Source: SAR202 cluster bacterium Io17-Chloro-G7 (GTDB taxonomy: Bacteria; Chloroflexota; Dehalococcoidia; UBA3495). Taken from it: a stretch of 20,199 bases of DNA. The notes under the pieces were generated by a model, which made no database searches, was not told the DNA's origin, and was given only the letters and a program-made list of their open reading frames with translations. The stretch is taken from the NCBI GenBank assembly GCA_002817055.1, contig MUCU01000015.1:1-20199 (forward strand), given 5' to 3'. Numbering within the stretch: position 1 is the first letter of the stretch; every line of letters begins with the position of its first letter. The position numbers were made by a program, and so were the translations under genes. Positions 6,823 through 14,478 of this stretch are shown piece after piece.

Positions 6823-8214
6823 ATGCAGGAAGGTAGAGTCCTACCGACAAGACAAGTCAATGCGGACTTGCTTAAGTCGATTTTACATTCGCCTAAGTGG
6901 TTCTGGATAACCATTGCTTTATTAGCCATAGTCGTCTTGGGTGCAATGAGCGCTGCCGGTTTGATGTTCAATAAGGGGCTAGGCATTACCGGCCTCAACC
7001 GGCCTGTCATGTGGGGCTTCTTCATCACCAATTTCGTGTTCTGGATTGGCATCAGCCACGCCGGGGTGATGCTCTCGGCGATTTTGAGACTTTCCAAGGC
7101 CGAATGGAGACGGCCGGCGACACGAGCTGCCGAGATTCTTACGGTGTTCTCGTTAATGACAGCGGTGCTGATGCCGCTGATCCACAGCGGTCGTCCTTGG
7201 CGTCTAATTTATTGGGTGTACACGCTGCCCTTCGTGCCTTACGACTTCGCCCGGGGCGTCTGGCCCAACATTCGGTCTCCGTTGGTTTGGGATCCAAGCG
7301 CCATTTTTACCTACCTTACTTCCAGCATATTATTCGTCATGATCGCGCTACTCCCTGACTTTGCGGTACTACGGGACCGCACCACCGGGATGAGCCACCG
7401 CATTTACGGTCTGTTGGCCATGGGGTGGCAGGGTAACCCCCGCCAGTGGAAGCTGCAGATTATCGCCGGGGTGTTGCTGTCAGCTCTAATCCTCCCAGTT
7501 TTCGTTTCGGTCCACAGCATAGTCTCCTGGGACTTCGGTATGGCCGTGTCCGTTAAGTCGTGGCACTCGACTATTTTCGCTCCTTACTTCGTCGTTGGCG
7601 CCGTGCACTCGGGAGTGTCCGCCGTTGTTTTCGTCCTGATTCTGCTGCGGTGGGTTTACAGTTGGCAGGACTATATACGCTTGGAGCATATTGACGCTCT
7701 GGGCAGGCTCTTGATCGTAGTAGCCACCGGTTGGTTCTACTTCTTTGTGATGGAAGTCATCTTCGGTTTCTACGGACGGGAGGTAGACGAAATTGCCGTC
7801 CGTAGCTTCCAATTCACACAAGCGCCATGGAATCTATGGATGATATTCTTCGTAGGCCTGACCTACTTCCTGCCTGTGGCCTTGTGGTTGCCTCGAACGT
7901 TCCGACGTAATCTTTGGATCATGTCGGTAGCCTGTATTGCAGTGAACATAGGCATGTGGTTGGAACGGTTCCTGATCATCGTCCCAGGGTTGGCCCAGAA
8001 ACAGGTGTTTACATTCGACTGGAACACCTACGCTCCCAGCAGTATCGAAATTGTGATCATTGCGGGTACCTTCGCCATGGTAACGATGCTGATGCTGCTT
8101 ATCAGCAGGGTAGTGCCATTGATACCTCTGTATGACATCAAAGAGGGCGACATCCTGAAGACCGAGATTCAGGTGGGACGCCGAACGGTGCCGGCAACTT
8201 TCAGAGAAGACTAG
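6823..8214 (+). CDS. actC: NrfD-family membrane subunit ActC of ACIII
   Basis: Encodes 463 residues with about ten transmembrane helices. Several stretches fit ActC as I know the family: GLNRPVMWGFFITNFVFWIG, ISHAGVMLSAILRL, then a Gly-Arg-Pro-Trp turn (SGRPWR) and RSPLVWD. ActC is the quinol-binding, possibly proton-translocating membrane subunit next to the iron-sulfur domain of ActB. The start is firm: AGGAG lies five to six bases before the ATG. actD follows about 90 bases after the stop. The last 30 residues (IPLYDIKEGDIL... ending PATFRED) reappear, 27 of 30 identical, at the end of the chimeric ORF at 9480-9851, indicating that a second actC copy once existed here or nearby. Confidence 0.87.
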   Translation: MQEGRVLPTRQVNADLLKSILHSPKWFWITIALLAIVVLGAMSAAGLMFNKGLGITGLNRPVMWGFFITNFVFWIGISHAGVMLSAILRLSKAEWRRPATRAAEILTVFSLMTAVLMPLIHSGRPWRLIYWVYTLPFVPYDFARGVWPNIRSPLVWDPSAIFTYLTSSILFVMIALLPDFAVLRDRTTGMSHRIYGLLAMGWQGNPRQWKLQIIAGVLLSALILPVFVSVHSIVSWDFGMAVSVKSWHSTIFAPYFVVGAVHSGVSAVVFVLILLRWVYSWQDYIRLEHIDALGRLLIVVATGWFYFFVMEVIFGFYGREVDEIAVRSFQFTQAPWNLWMIFFVGLTYFLPVALWLPRTFRRNLWIMSVACIAVNIGMWLERFLIIVPGLAQKQVFTFDWNTYAPSSIEIVIIAGTFAMVTMLMLLISRVVPLIPLYDIKEGDILKTEIQVGRRTVPATFRED

Positions 8215-8305
8215 GAATTTAGACGGAGCAATCACTGAAACTCACGGTCCATCGTTTCTGCCATTGCGTGCAGGACTAGTGACCGTGAGGGTTAGAGGGG
8301 GAACC

Positions 8306-8815
8306 ATGGCGAGACTGCCGATTTTGGGCCTGTTTGAAGATGCCAACTATGCCGCTGAAGCTGGGGATGCTTTAAAACGGGCCAATATATCCGAAGACGA
8401 CTACGATTTCTTGACCGATGCTCCTTATCCCGAAGGCGCGTTCGGAGAGCGCGAAGAAAACCATCGGCTTTACGTCTTTCCTTTCCTCGGCGCCTTAGTA
8501 GGTATAACCGCCGGGATACTGCTTACGTCCATGACCCAGTTGGCTTACCCATTGACCCAGGGCGGCAAGCCGATATTGTCACTACCGCCCATGGCTGTCG
8601 TAACCTACGAGACGACAATGTTGGGCGCCATCATTTTTACGGTTCTGGGCATAATATTCGAGTCGCGGCTTCCCAAAATCAAATTAGGGCTATACGACAC
8701 CCGGATTACCGAGGGATACATCGGCGTTCTGGTAAACGCCGACGAAGAAAAGCACACAGAAATATCGGGCATATTTACGCAAGCGGGGGCCGTTGACGTG
8801 GTTAGGGAGAACTAG
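8306..8815 (+). CDS. actD: ActD subunit of ACIII (DUF3341-type)
   Basis: Encodes 169 residues from the ATG at 8306, chosen because GAGGGGGA lies just upstream; an in-frame TTG at 8264 lacks a ribosome site. The soluble N-terminal domain starts LPILGLFEDANYAAEAGDAL, an opening typical of the ActD family. Two transmembrane helices follow (about 58-75 and 101-122), separated by a loop with PLTQGGKPILSLPP. A cytoplasmic C-terminal domain carries a ferredoxin-like pattern (GLYDTRITEGYIGVLVNADE). The size and two-helix plan match ActD of alternative complex III, which binds no cofactor and packs against the membrane subunits. The stop lies about 107 bases before the preferred actE start. Confidence 0.85.
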   Translation: MARLPILGLFEDANYAAEAGDALKRANISEDDYDFLTDAPYPEGAFGEREENHRLYVFPFLGALVGITAGILLTSMTQLAYPLTQGGKPILSLPPMAVVTYETTMLGAIIFTVLGIIFESRLPKIKLGLYDTRITEGYIGVLVNADEEKHTEISGIFTQAGAVDVVREN

Positions 8816-8922
8816 GGTTCCTGGTGTATTCGATTAACAACATGATTAAAAACCTGCTACATATTACCGAGCAAACAGACCGAACAGTTAACTCTGGTTT
8901 CAAAGTAAACTCTCGTCTCAAC

Positions 8923-9405
8923 ATGAGATTGGCCGGGAAATTCAGGGTTTACCTACTGGGACTGATGCTATTAGGGAGCCTGGCCGCAATTAGCTGCACC
9001 TCAGGTTCCTATCCGGTGGATATATTCTACGAGATGCACTACCAACAGTCCTACAAGTCCCACGAGCCGCCCCGGTTGAGCGCCCCTGCAAGTGCGGTAG
9101 CATTCTTTCCTGGGCCAAAGTCCACCGCTTTCAACACAGGCGAGCATTTGTTCGTGGTCAATTGCTCCATGTGCCATGGGGTAGATGCCAAGGGCAACGG
9201 ACCGGTGCTAAACAAGCTCAAGACGGATTACGGGTATCAGGTTCAAGCCGACCCAGACTTGACGGGCGCCGTTGTAACAGGTTTTGGGGATGACATAATA
9301 GAGTCATTCATGATGACCGGCGTGACAGTCATGCCCAGCTTCTCCAAGCTACTCAGCACCGAGGAACGGGAATTAATTATCGAATATATCCGAACCCTCC
9401 AGTAG
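8923..9405 (+). CDS. actE: Monoheme cytochrome c lipoprotein ActE of ACIII
   Basis: Encodes 160 residues from the ATG at 8923. This start gives a compact lipoprotein signal (RLAGKFRVYLLGLMLLGSL) ending in AISC. A GTG at 8824 would add a 33-residue tail without signal character, although it has AGGG upstream. After the lipidated Cys comes a region like the ActE N terminus (IFYEMHYQQSYKSHEPP), then one heme c site, CSMCHG, followed by GNGPVLNKL. A later MMTGVTVMPSF supplies the probable axial Met. ActE is the periplasmic electron-exit cytochrome in ACIII. It is the last clear ACIII subunit in the operon. Confidence 0.87.
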   Translation: MRLAGKFRVYLLGLMLLGSLAAISCTSGSYPVDIFYEMHYQQSYKSHEPPRLSAPASAVAFFPGPKSTAFNTGEHLFVVNCSMCHGVDAKGNGPVLNKLKTDYGYQVQADPDLTGAVVTGFGDDIIESFMMTGVTVMPSFSKLLSTEERELIIEYIRTLQ

Positions 9406-9412
9406 TGTTGAA

Positions 9413-9462
9413 GAATAGGGGCAGTGCGTCAACCTAGGCAGCGATACCACCCCAGCCTATTC
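9413..9462. other. Short inverted repeat downstream of actE
   Basis: GAATAGG (9413-9419) and CCTATTC (9456-9462) are perfect inverted copies 36 bases apart, with adjacent GG/CC able to extend the stem across a bulge. No T-run follows, so this is at best a weak processing or pausing structure at the end of the ACIII operon. Confidence 0.25.
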
Positions 9463-9479
9463 GCCTTCGGACTCCCTTT

Positions 9480-9851
9480 ATGCTGAACTTCTCCGGCGTT
9501 ACCCTTTTAAGCTTCGACTGCTACGGCACCCTGATCGACTGGGAATCCGGTATATTATCCGCTATTCATCCCCTGCTCTCCCGTTGGCGCATCGATACAC
9601 CGGATAAGGAATTGTTGGAGCTTTACGGTCGATTTGAGCGTCAAGCCCAAGAGAAAACACCTTTCGTCAACTACCGGACGGTCTTGCGAGCCGTAGCCGG
9701 CAACTATTACCGCCACTTCGACATTAACCCAAAGGATGACCCGTCGGGGGAGCAGTTTCTACCCCTCTATGACATCAAAGAAAGTGATATTCTAAAGACC
9801 GAGATTCAGGTGGGACGCCGGGTCGTTCCGGCCACTTTTAGAGAGGACTGA
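9480..9851 (+). pseudogene. Chimeric ORF: HAD-hydrolase N-terminus joined to an actC-paralogue 3' end
   Basis: The 123-codon ORF has two unrelated parts. Residues 1 to about 93 look like the start of a haloacid dehalogenase-type HAD hydrolase: LLSFDCYGTLIDWESGI carries the nucleophile D13 and the DxYGT motif. Such enzymes are usually about 220-240 residues, so the cap, motifs II-IV and most of the core are missing. Residues 94-123 match the last 30 residues of ActC in this window (27 of 30). At DNA level 73 of 90 bases agree, and most differences are synonymous. The frame stays open through the junction near 9758. The simplest reading is a deletion that fused a HAD gene to the tail of a second, diverged actC; catalysis is not expected. 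Assembly error is the main alternative. Confidence 0.75.
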
Positions 9852-9891
9852 TGATCAGGGACGGCAGGCAGGTCGCCCGATAAAACTCTGT

Positions 9892-10551
9892 ATGAAAATT
9901 GGCTACCACCACAAATTGACCCTATTCGCCGGGACGCTGGCTTTGCTTCTTTTGCTGGCCAGCCCCGGCGGAGACGCCTTGGCCCAAGGTCCGTCCTATA
10001 GCCCAAAAGAGGCTCTGTCCATCGACCGGATGCTCATGTGCCCTGTGTGCCCGGCGGAAACCATCGACCAAGCTCAGGTGGAAATCTCACGGCAGATGAA
10101 GGCTGTGGTCCGGGAGATGCTGACCAACGGAGCCAGCAGAGAGGAAATTCTGGATTTTTTCGTAGCCCGCTACGGACTGGGTATTTTGGCAGCGCCTCCT
10201 AAATCGGGGGCCAACCTGCTGGTCTGGGTTCTGCCAATAGCTGGCGTATTGGCGGCTTTGGCCGGAGCCTATCTTATCATTAGGTCGATGTCCGCACGGA
10301 GCGCTCAGGTTACCGGAGCCAGCATACCGACAACCAACCTGACAGAAGCTGGCTTAGCACCCTTTCTGGAAGCGGTGGACCGGGATTTGGCCCTATCGGG
10401 GGATAGTGGGACCACCGTTCACCCTACCGGCGCTTCTAGCTATGATTCTGGCCGTGATTCGGGCTGTGCATCCAACCAGACCCGAAATGGCGTAGATAAG
10501 CGCCGGGAGCAAGAAAAAAACCGAAGGGATGACTTAGAACAGAATGGCTGA
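9892..10551 (+). CDS. ccmH: CcmH-family cytochrome c maturation protein
   Basis: Encodes 219 residues. A signal peptide (about 8-32, ending ALAQG) is followed by the CcmH/NrfF domain with the redox pair C50PVC53. Next come SRQMKAVVREMLTNGASREE and VARYGLGILAAPP, all typical of the family. One transmembrane helix lies at about 109-130, with a cytoplasmic tail rich in Ser, Asp and Arg that I do not recognise. CcmH keeps the CxxCH cysteines of apocytochrome reduced and presents it to the heme lyase CcmF. The gene overlaps ccmF by eight bases (ATGGCTGA), implying coupled translation. The tail of about 85 residues is longer than in short CcmH proteins. Confidence 0.88.
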   Translation: MKIGYHHKLTLFAGTLALLLLLASPGGDALAQGPSYSPKEALSIDRMLMCPVCPAETIDQAQVEISRQMKAVVREMLTNGASREEILDFFVARYGLGILAAPPKSGANLLVWVLPIAGVLAALAGAYLIIRSMSARSAQVTGASIPTTNLTEAGLAPFLEAVDRDLALSGDSGTTVHPTGASSYDSGRDSGCASNQTRNGVDKRREQEKNRRDDLEQNG

Positions 10552-12541
10552 TCTTGGCGCAATTTCCCTTTGGATAGCCCTGGCATTAGCGGCTTATGCT
10601 GCCATAGGATCCGTGGTTGGCAAGACGCGGGACTCCACCGTTCTGCTGGACAGTTCACGTAATGCCATCTACCTGCTGGTCTTGGTGCTTTTGGTAGCAA
10701 CCCTGAGCCTGGTTGTGTCCTTCATCAACCACGACTTTGAAGTCGCCTATGTGGCCGCCCACAGCGAGTTGGCCATGCCCGACCGGTTTACCTGGGTAGC
10801 CTATTACGCTGGCAACGAAGGCTCCCTGCTGTTCATCTCTCTCTGCCTTTCGGTCATGTCTGCCTTGGCTATTTGGCTGGCGCCGGTAAAGGTCCGTGAC
10901 ACCTTGCCCTACACCGCAGCGGTGTTGATGGTGATTCTGACTTTCTTCCTAGCGGTGACGTCGGTGATGGCCAATCCATTCGATAAGCTGCCGTTCGTGC
11001 CCCTGGACGGGGACGGAATCAACCCTCTGCTGACCCACTTTGGCATGTTCTTCCACCCACCGGCGCTGATGGCGGGGCTAATCGCTACGTCCATTCCATT
11101 CGCCTTTGCCATGGGTTCCCTCATCGGGGGCAAGACGGGGGACGAATGGGTGGATACGGGGCGGGTTTGGGGCATCCTGTCTTGGGGGCTGCTGGCCGTT
11201 GGATTGCTGCTGGGCTCCTGGTGGGCCTACACCATTTTGGGTTGGGGTGGATTCTGGTTTTGGGACCCAGTGGAAAATGCCGCATTCATGCCCTGGCTGG
11301 GCCTGACCGCCTTCGTTCATTCCATCATGGTGCAAAAACGGCGAGGGATGTTCCGTATGTGGAACATCGTGCTAATTAATATATCGTTCGGACTGGCGCT
11401 GTACGGAATGTTTATGAACCGGGGCGGCGCTGTGCCTTCGGTCCATTCCTTCGGTAGTTCCTCGCTGGGATGGGTTTTCCTGTTGTTCCTTGGCCTGGGG
11501 ATTCTGGTGCCCTTCGTCATATTTTTCTGGCGCTATCACCAGCTCAAGAGTGCCCAAAACCTGGACTCGATGCTGTCAAGGGAAGCCGCTTTCCTGGTAA
11601 ACAACCTGCTGCTGCTGGCCATCGCCTTCGTGACGTTGTGGGGGACGGTGTATCCTCTGATATCCAAGTTATTCACCGGCGTTGAGCTGACCGTGGCCCG
11701 TCCCTTCTATGACCAGGTTAACGGCCCTCTCATGCTGGGATTGATCTTTTTGATGGGTGTCGGGCCCTTATTACCATGGCGCCGCGCTACCCCGGCCAGC
11801 GTGCGTAAAGCGCTGCTTCCGCCGAGCATAGCCGCCGCCGCCACAGTGTTGATCCTTATTGCCATGGGCGTTTGGCAGGAATACGCGCTCATCGCTTTCG
11901 GGCTGGCGGCTGCTGTAACCGCTGGCATTTTCACGGAGTGGTATCGGGGCACAAGGTCCCGCCAAAGATCGTCTGGGGATTTTTATCCTTTGGCTTTTCT
12001 GAGGCTGATAGCGGCCAACCGGCCCAGGTACGGCGGATACATCGTGCACCTGTCGATTGTTATGGTCGCCTTGGGAGTGGTGGGCGCAACATTTTTCAGC
12101 ACACAACTAGACGTGGTGCTGGCGCCAGGGGAAAGGGTGACGGTAGAGGACTATGAAATTCGCTACGTGGGCACCACCGAGATTCCCAAGTCCAACCGCA
12201 CCGATTTCATTTCTACCGTAGAGGTCTACCGGGACGGCAATTTGCTAGATACAATTGAACCGAATCGGTCCTTTTACCCGTCATTCAATATGGCATCGAC
12301 CAGGGCCGCGATCCGGTCGACACCGGTGGAAGACCTATTCGTCGTGCCCAGCGAGAATATGTCAGACGGCAGCGTGGGCTTCAGGATATTGGTAAACCCT
12401 CTCATGTGGTGGATGTGGGTGGCAGGACCGGTTCTGGTCTTGGGCGCCGTGGTCTCCCTTTGGCCCCAGCGGGTCCGGCAGACCGCACCGGCGCCAGCGC
12501 CCGGCCGGGTTCCCGCTGGACCTAGGCCGACTGTAGCTTAG
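10544..12541 (+). CDS. ccmF: CcmF heme lyase, cytochrome c maturation
   Basis: Encodes 665 residues, a usual CcmF length, with many transmembrane helices. The heme-handling WWD domain is clear: W234GGFWFWDPVEN245, preceded by GSWWAYTILG. Other conserved pieces are AYYAGNEGSLLF, HFGMFFHPPALMAG and PSVHSFGSS, which supply the His ligands expected of the family, and RPRYGGYIVHLSIV in the C-terminal half. A periplasmic beta-rich segment (about 520-610) precedes the last helix. CcmF attaches heme to the CxxCH motifs of exported apocytochromes, so ActA and ActE are natural clients. It starts inside the end of ccmH, and its stop codon lies in the left arm of an inverted repeat (12540-12548). Confidence 0.93.
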   Translation: MADLGAISLWIALALAAYAAIGSVVGKTRDSTVLLDSSRNAIYLLVLVLLVATLSLVVSFINHDFEVAYVAAHSELAMPDRFTWVAYYAGNEGSLLFISLCLSVMSALAIWLAPVKVRDTLPYTAAVLMVILTFFLAVTSVMANPFDKLPFVPLDGDGINPLLTHFGMFFHPPALMAGLIATSIPFAFAMGSLIGGKTGDEWVDTGRVWGILSWGLLAVGLLLGSWWAYTILGWGGFWFWDPVENAAFMPWLGLTAFVHSIMVQKRRGMFRMWNIVLINISFGLALYGMFMNRGGAVPSVHSFGSSSLGWVFLLFLGLGILVPFVIFFWRYHQLKSAQNLDSMLSREAAFLVNNLLLLAIAFVTLWGTVYPLISKLFTGVELTVARPFYDQVNGPLMLGLIFLMGVGPLLPWRRATPASVRKALLPPSIAAAATVLILIAMGVWQEYALIAFGLAAAVTAGIFTEWYRGTRSRQRSSGDFYPLAFLRLIAANRPRYGGYIVHLSIVMVALGVVGATFFSTQLDVVLAPGERVTVEDYEIRYVGTTEIPKSNRTDFISTVEVYRDGNLLDTIEPNRSFYPSFNMASTRAAIRSTPVEDLFVVPSENMSDGSVGFRILVNPLMWWMWVAGPVLVLGAVVSLWPQRVRQTAPAPAPGRVPAGPRPTVA

Positions 12542-12649
12542 CTATCAGGAAGTGGAATACCGGTTAACCCATTAGTCAACCCGGTGTGATACATAAACGA
12601 CAAAATGTATCAAGTAATTTTAGGAGACGGAAGCTGACCGCTGATAGCT
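12540..12649. repeat. Nested inverted repeats in the ccmF to CcmI-like gap
   Basis: AGCTATCAG (12540-12548) and CTGATAGCT (12641-12649) are perfect 9-base inverted copies bounding 110 bases. Inside is a second perfect pair, GATACAT (12588-12594) and ATGTATC (12605-12611), with a 10-base loop, and an ACCGG/CCGGT pair near 12559-12585. This could be a folded mRNA leader, or a small element with terminal inverted repeats. Confidence 0.4.
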
Positions 12650-12670
12650 TTCGTCCCCCAGGGCGCAATT

Positions 12671-13108
12671 ATGATTTTACTCGTCGGCGCTGTGCTAGCA
12701 TTGTTCAGCTTGGCGATCGTGGCCTATCCGTTTCTCAAGTCTCGGTTAAGGGTTGTAGATTTTCACGAATCGCCAGCCGTTACCGCTGCGGCTCCGCCGG
12801 AGTTGGAACCAGTCTACGATGCCATTCGCACGCTGCAACTCGAGTACCAACTGGGCAAAATCCCCGAGAACTTGTACCGGGAACAATTGATGGCCTACCG
12901 CTTGCAAGCGGCTTCGGTCTTGCGCCAGCGCTTTCAAGAAGATACGGGAGCGCCGGAATGGATGCTCGAACAGGAAGTGCTGGTTAGTCGAGCCGCCCTG
13001 CGGGAACCCCAGGGAGGACCCCGTACTTGCCCAAACTGTAGGTCTTTGGTAAGTCCGGAACTAGCGGTTTGCCCCGAGTGCACTGCCAATCTGGAAAGCC
13101 GGGTCTAG
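12671..13108 (+). CDS. CcmI-like membrane protein with C-terminal zinc ribbon
   Basis: Encodes 145 residues. One transmembrane helix lies at residues 2-20. A helical segment follows (YDAIRTLQLEYQLGKIPENL, then YREQLMAYRLQAASVL) that resembles the helical hairpin of CcmI-type proteins. The C terminus is a zinc ribbon, CPNC...CPEC, spaced 14 residues apart. Position after ccmH and ccmF supports a part in cytochrome c maturation, perhaps holding apocytochrome or bridging CcmF and CcmH; the zinc ribbon is extra compared with classical CcmI. The ATG at 12671 has AGGG eight bases upstream, and a stop in frame at 12635 limits extension. A similar helical hairpin occurs at the C terminus of the protein at 15877-17208. 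Confidence 0.7.
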   Translation: MILLVGAVLALFSLAIVAYPFLKSRLRVVDFHESPAVTAAAPPELEPVYDAIRTLQLEYQLGKIPENLYREQLMAYRLQAASVLRQRFQEDTGAPEWMLEQEVLVSRAALREPQGGPRTCPNCRSLVSPELAVCPECTANLESRV

Positions 13109-13172
13109 GAAATCCAGCGGTGGGCAATCCGGGAATCTGGTATCTTAGGGATGCCAACCGAGGGAAGGCGCT

Positions 13173-14450
13173 ATGGCGCTGGAAAATGAAGAGACAGATT
13201 CAGCCATGGGCCCCTACCAGGTATTGGACTTAACCGAAGGAGGCTTTAACTGGAGCAGCAAAGTGTTGGCTGATATGCGGGCGGATGTCATCAAAGTAGA
13301 GCCCCTTGGGGGCAGCGCTACGAGACTTCGGGGACCCTTCTACAAGGACGAGGTCCATCCCGAGCGCAGTCTCTTCTGGTATGCCTACTGTCTCAACAAA
13401 CGAGGCATCACGTTGAATCTCGAAAGCCCGGACGGCCAGCAGCTTTTCAGGGAACTGGCGGCTAGTGCCGACTTTGTTATGGAATCTTTTCCTCCAGGGT
13501 ACATGGACAACTTGGGGATTGGCTATAAAGACCTCAGCCGCTTAAATCCCGGTCTTATAATGAGTTCAATTACCCCCTTTGGTCAGACAGGGCCCCACGC
13601 CCGATACAAAGCTACCGATATAGTGGCCTGGTCTATGGGAGGAATGCAATACGTTGGCGGTGACGAAGACCGCCCACCTGTGGAGATTAGCTTTCCACAA
13701 GCGGAGCTTCACGCTGGGGCGCAGGCCGCTGCTGGCGCAATGGTCGCCTTCTGGCGCCGCCAGAGAACCGGAGCAGGCCAGCAAGTGGACGTCTCCATGC
13801 AAGAGGCAATTATCTGGTGCCTTATGGGCGCGACCTCATTTCCCCCACTTCACGATATAAACGCGGAGAGGGCTGGCGCTTACAGAAAGATGGGGTTCCT
13901 CGTATATCGAGGAGTCTACCCTTGCGCGGACGGATACATTAGCGCTCTTGTAATTGGTGGAGTCCTCGGCGGCAAGTCCATGACGGCATTGGTCCAATGG
14001 ATGTACGAGGAAGGGGCCGCGCCCGACTTCATGAAAGAGCGGGACTGGTACAACTGGGATACCGCCGACGTAGCGGCCCAAGGGGAAGACGGCATGAGAG
14101 ATGTCCAGGCGGTGCAGAATGTCGCTGGCGACTTCTTTGCCACCAAGACCAAGGCGGAGCTTTATGAGAGGGCGGTTACCGACCGCATCCTTATAGCCCC
14201 TTGCAACACTGTGCAGGACATTTGGGAGAGCCCTCAATTGAAAGCTAGGGATTTCTGGGTGGAGGTGTATCATCCGGAACTCGATGTCCCGATACATTAC
14301 ATGGGACCCTACATCGGGATGAGCAAGACGCCCATCAAAGTAAGACGTCGGGCGCCCCTCATTAGTGAACACAACCAGGAGATATACGTTAGAGAGCTAG
14401 GCCTGGCAAAAGAGCGGTTGGAGGAACTCAAGAAAGCCGGAGTTGTATAA
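13173..14450 (+). CDS. Class III (CaiB/BaiF-type) CoA-transferase, catalytic Asp replaced by Glu
   Basis: Encodes 425 residues, the normal family length. Family signatures are YQVLDLTEGG, LADMRADVIKVEPLGG, NKRGITLNL, SSITPFGQTGPHA and RRQRTGAGQQVDVSMQEA. In formyl-CoA transferase the acyl-carrying residue is an Asp (Asp169 in the Oxalobacter enzyme). Here the matching position is E178 (QAELHAG). A gapless alignment to D179 of the neighbouring paralogue places both exactly 20 residues before the R of R-T-G. The substrate cannot be deduced. The start has AGGGAAGG upstream. The partner gene begins 28 bases after the stop, so the two may form a hetero-oligomer, as known for the benzylsuccinate enzyme BbsEF. 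It could alternatively use Glu directly or have lost transferase activity. Confidence 0.87.
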   Translation: MALENEETDSAMGPYQVLDLTEGGFNWSSKVLADMRADVIKVEPLGGSATRLRGPFYKDEVHPERSLFWYAYCLNKRGITLNLESPDGQQLFRELAASADFVMESFPPGYMDNLGIGYKDLSRLNPGLIMSSITPFGQTGPHARYKATDIVAWSMGGMQYVGGDEDRPPVEISFPQAELHAGAQAAAGAMVAFWRRQRTGAGQQVDVSMQEAIIWCLMGATSFPPLHDINAERAGAYRKMGFLVYRGVYPCADGYISALVIGGVLGGKSMTALVQWMYEEGAAPDFMKERDWYNWDTADVAAQGEDGMRDVQAVQNVAGDFFATKTKAELYERAVTDRILIAPCNTVQDIWESPQLKARDFWVEVYHPELDVPIHYMGPYIGMSKTPIKVRRRAPLISEHNQEIYVRELGLAKERLEELKKAGVV

Positions 14451-14478
14451 CCGAAGTCGTATATAAGGGGAGCGAGTT

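Noticed and set aside
8824..9405. GTG start at 8824 for actE
   Set aside because: It adds 33 residues before a normal lipoprotein signal, which would block its recognition; ATG at 8923 is preferred.
12586..12987. 133-codon + strand ORF overlapping the CcmI-like gene
   Set aside because: Arg/Ser-rich shadow of the 12671 frame, which has a membrane helix and a zinc ribbon; its start lies inside inverted repeats.
13836..14372. 178-codon - strand ORF inside the first CoA-transferase
   Set aside because: Fully contained in a gene with strong family motifs; no family features of its own.
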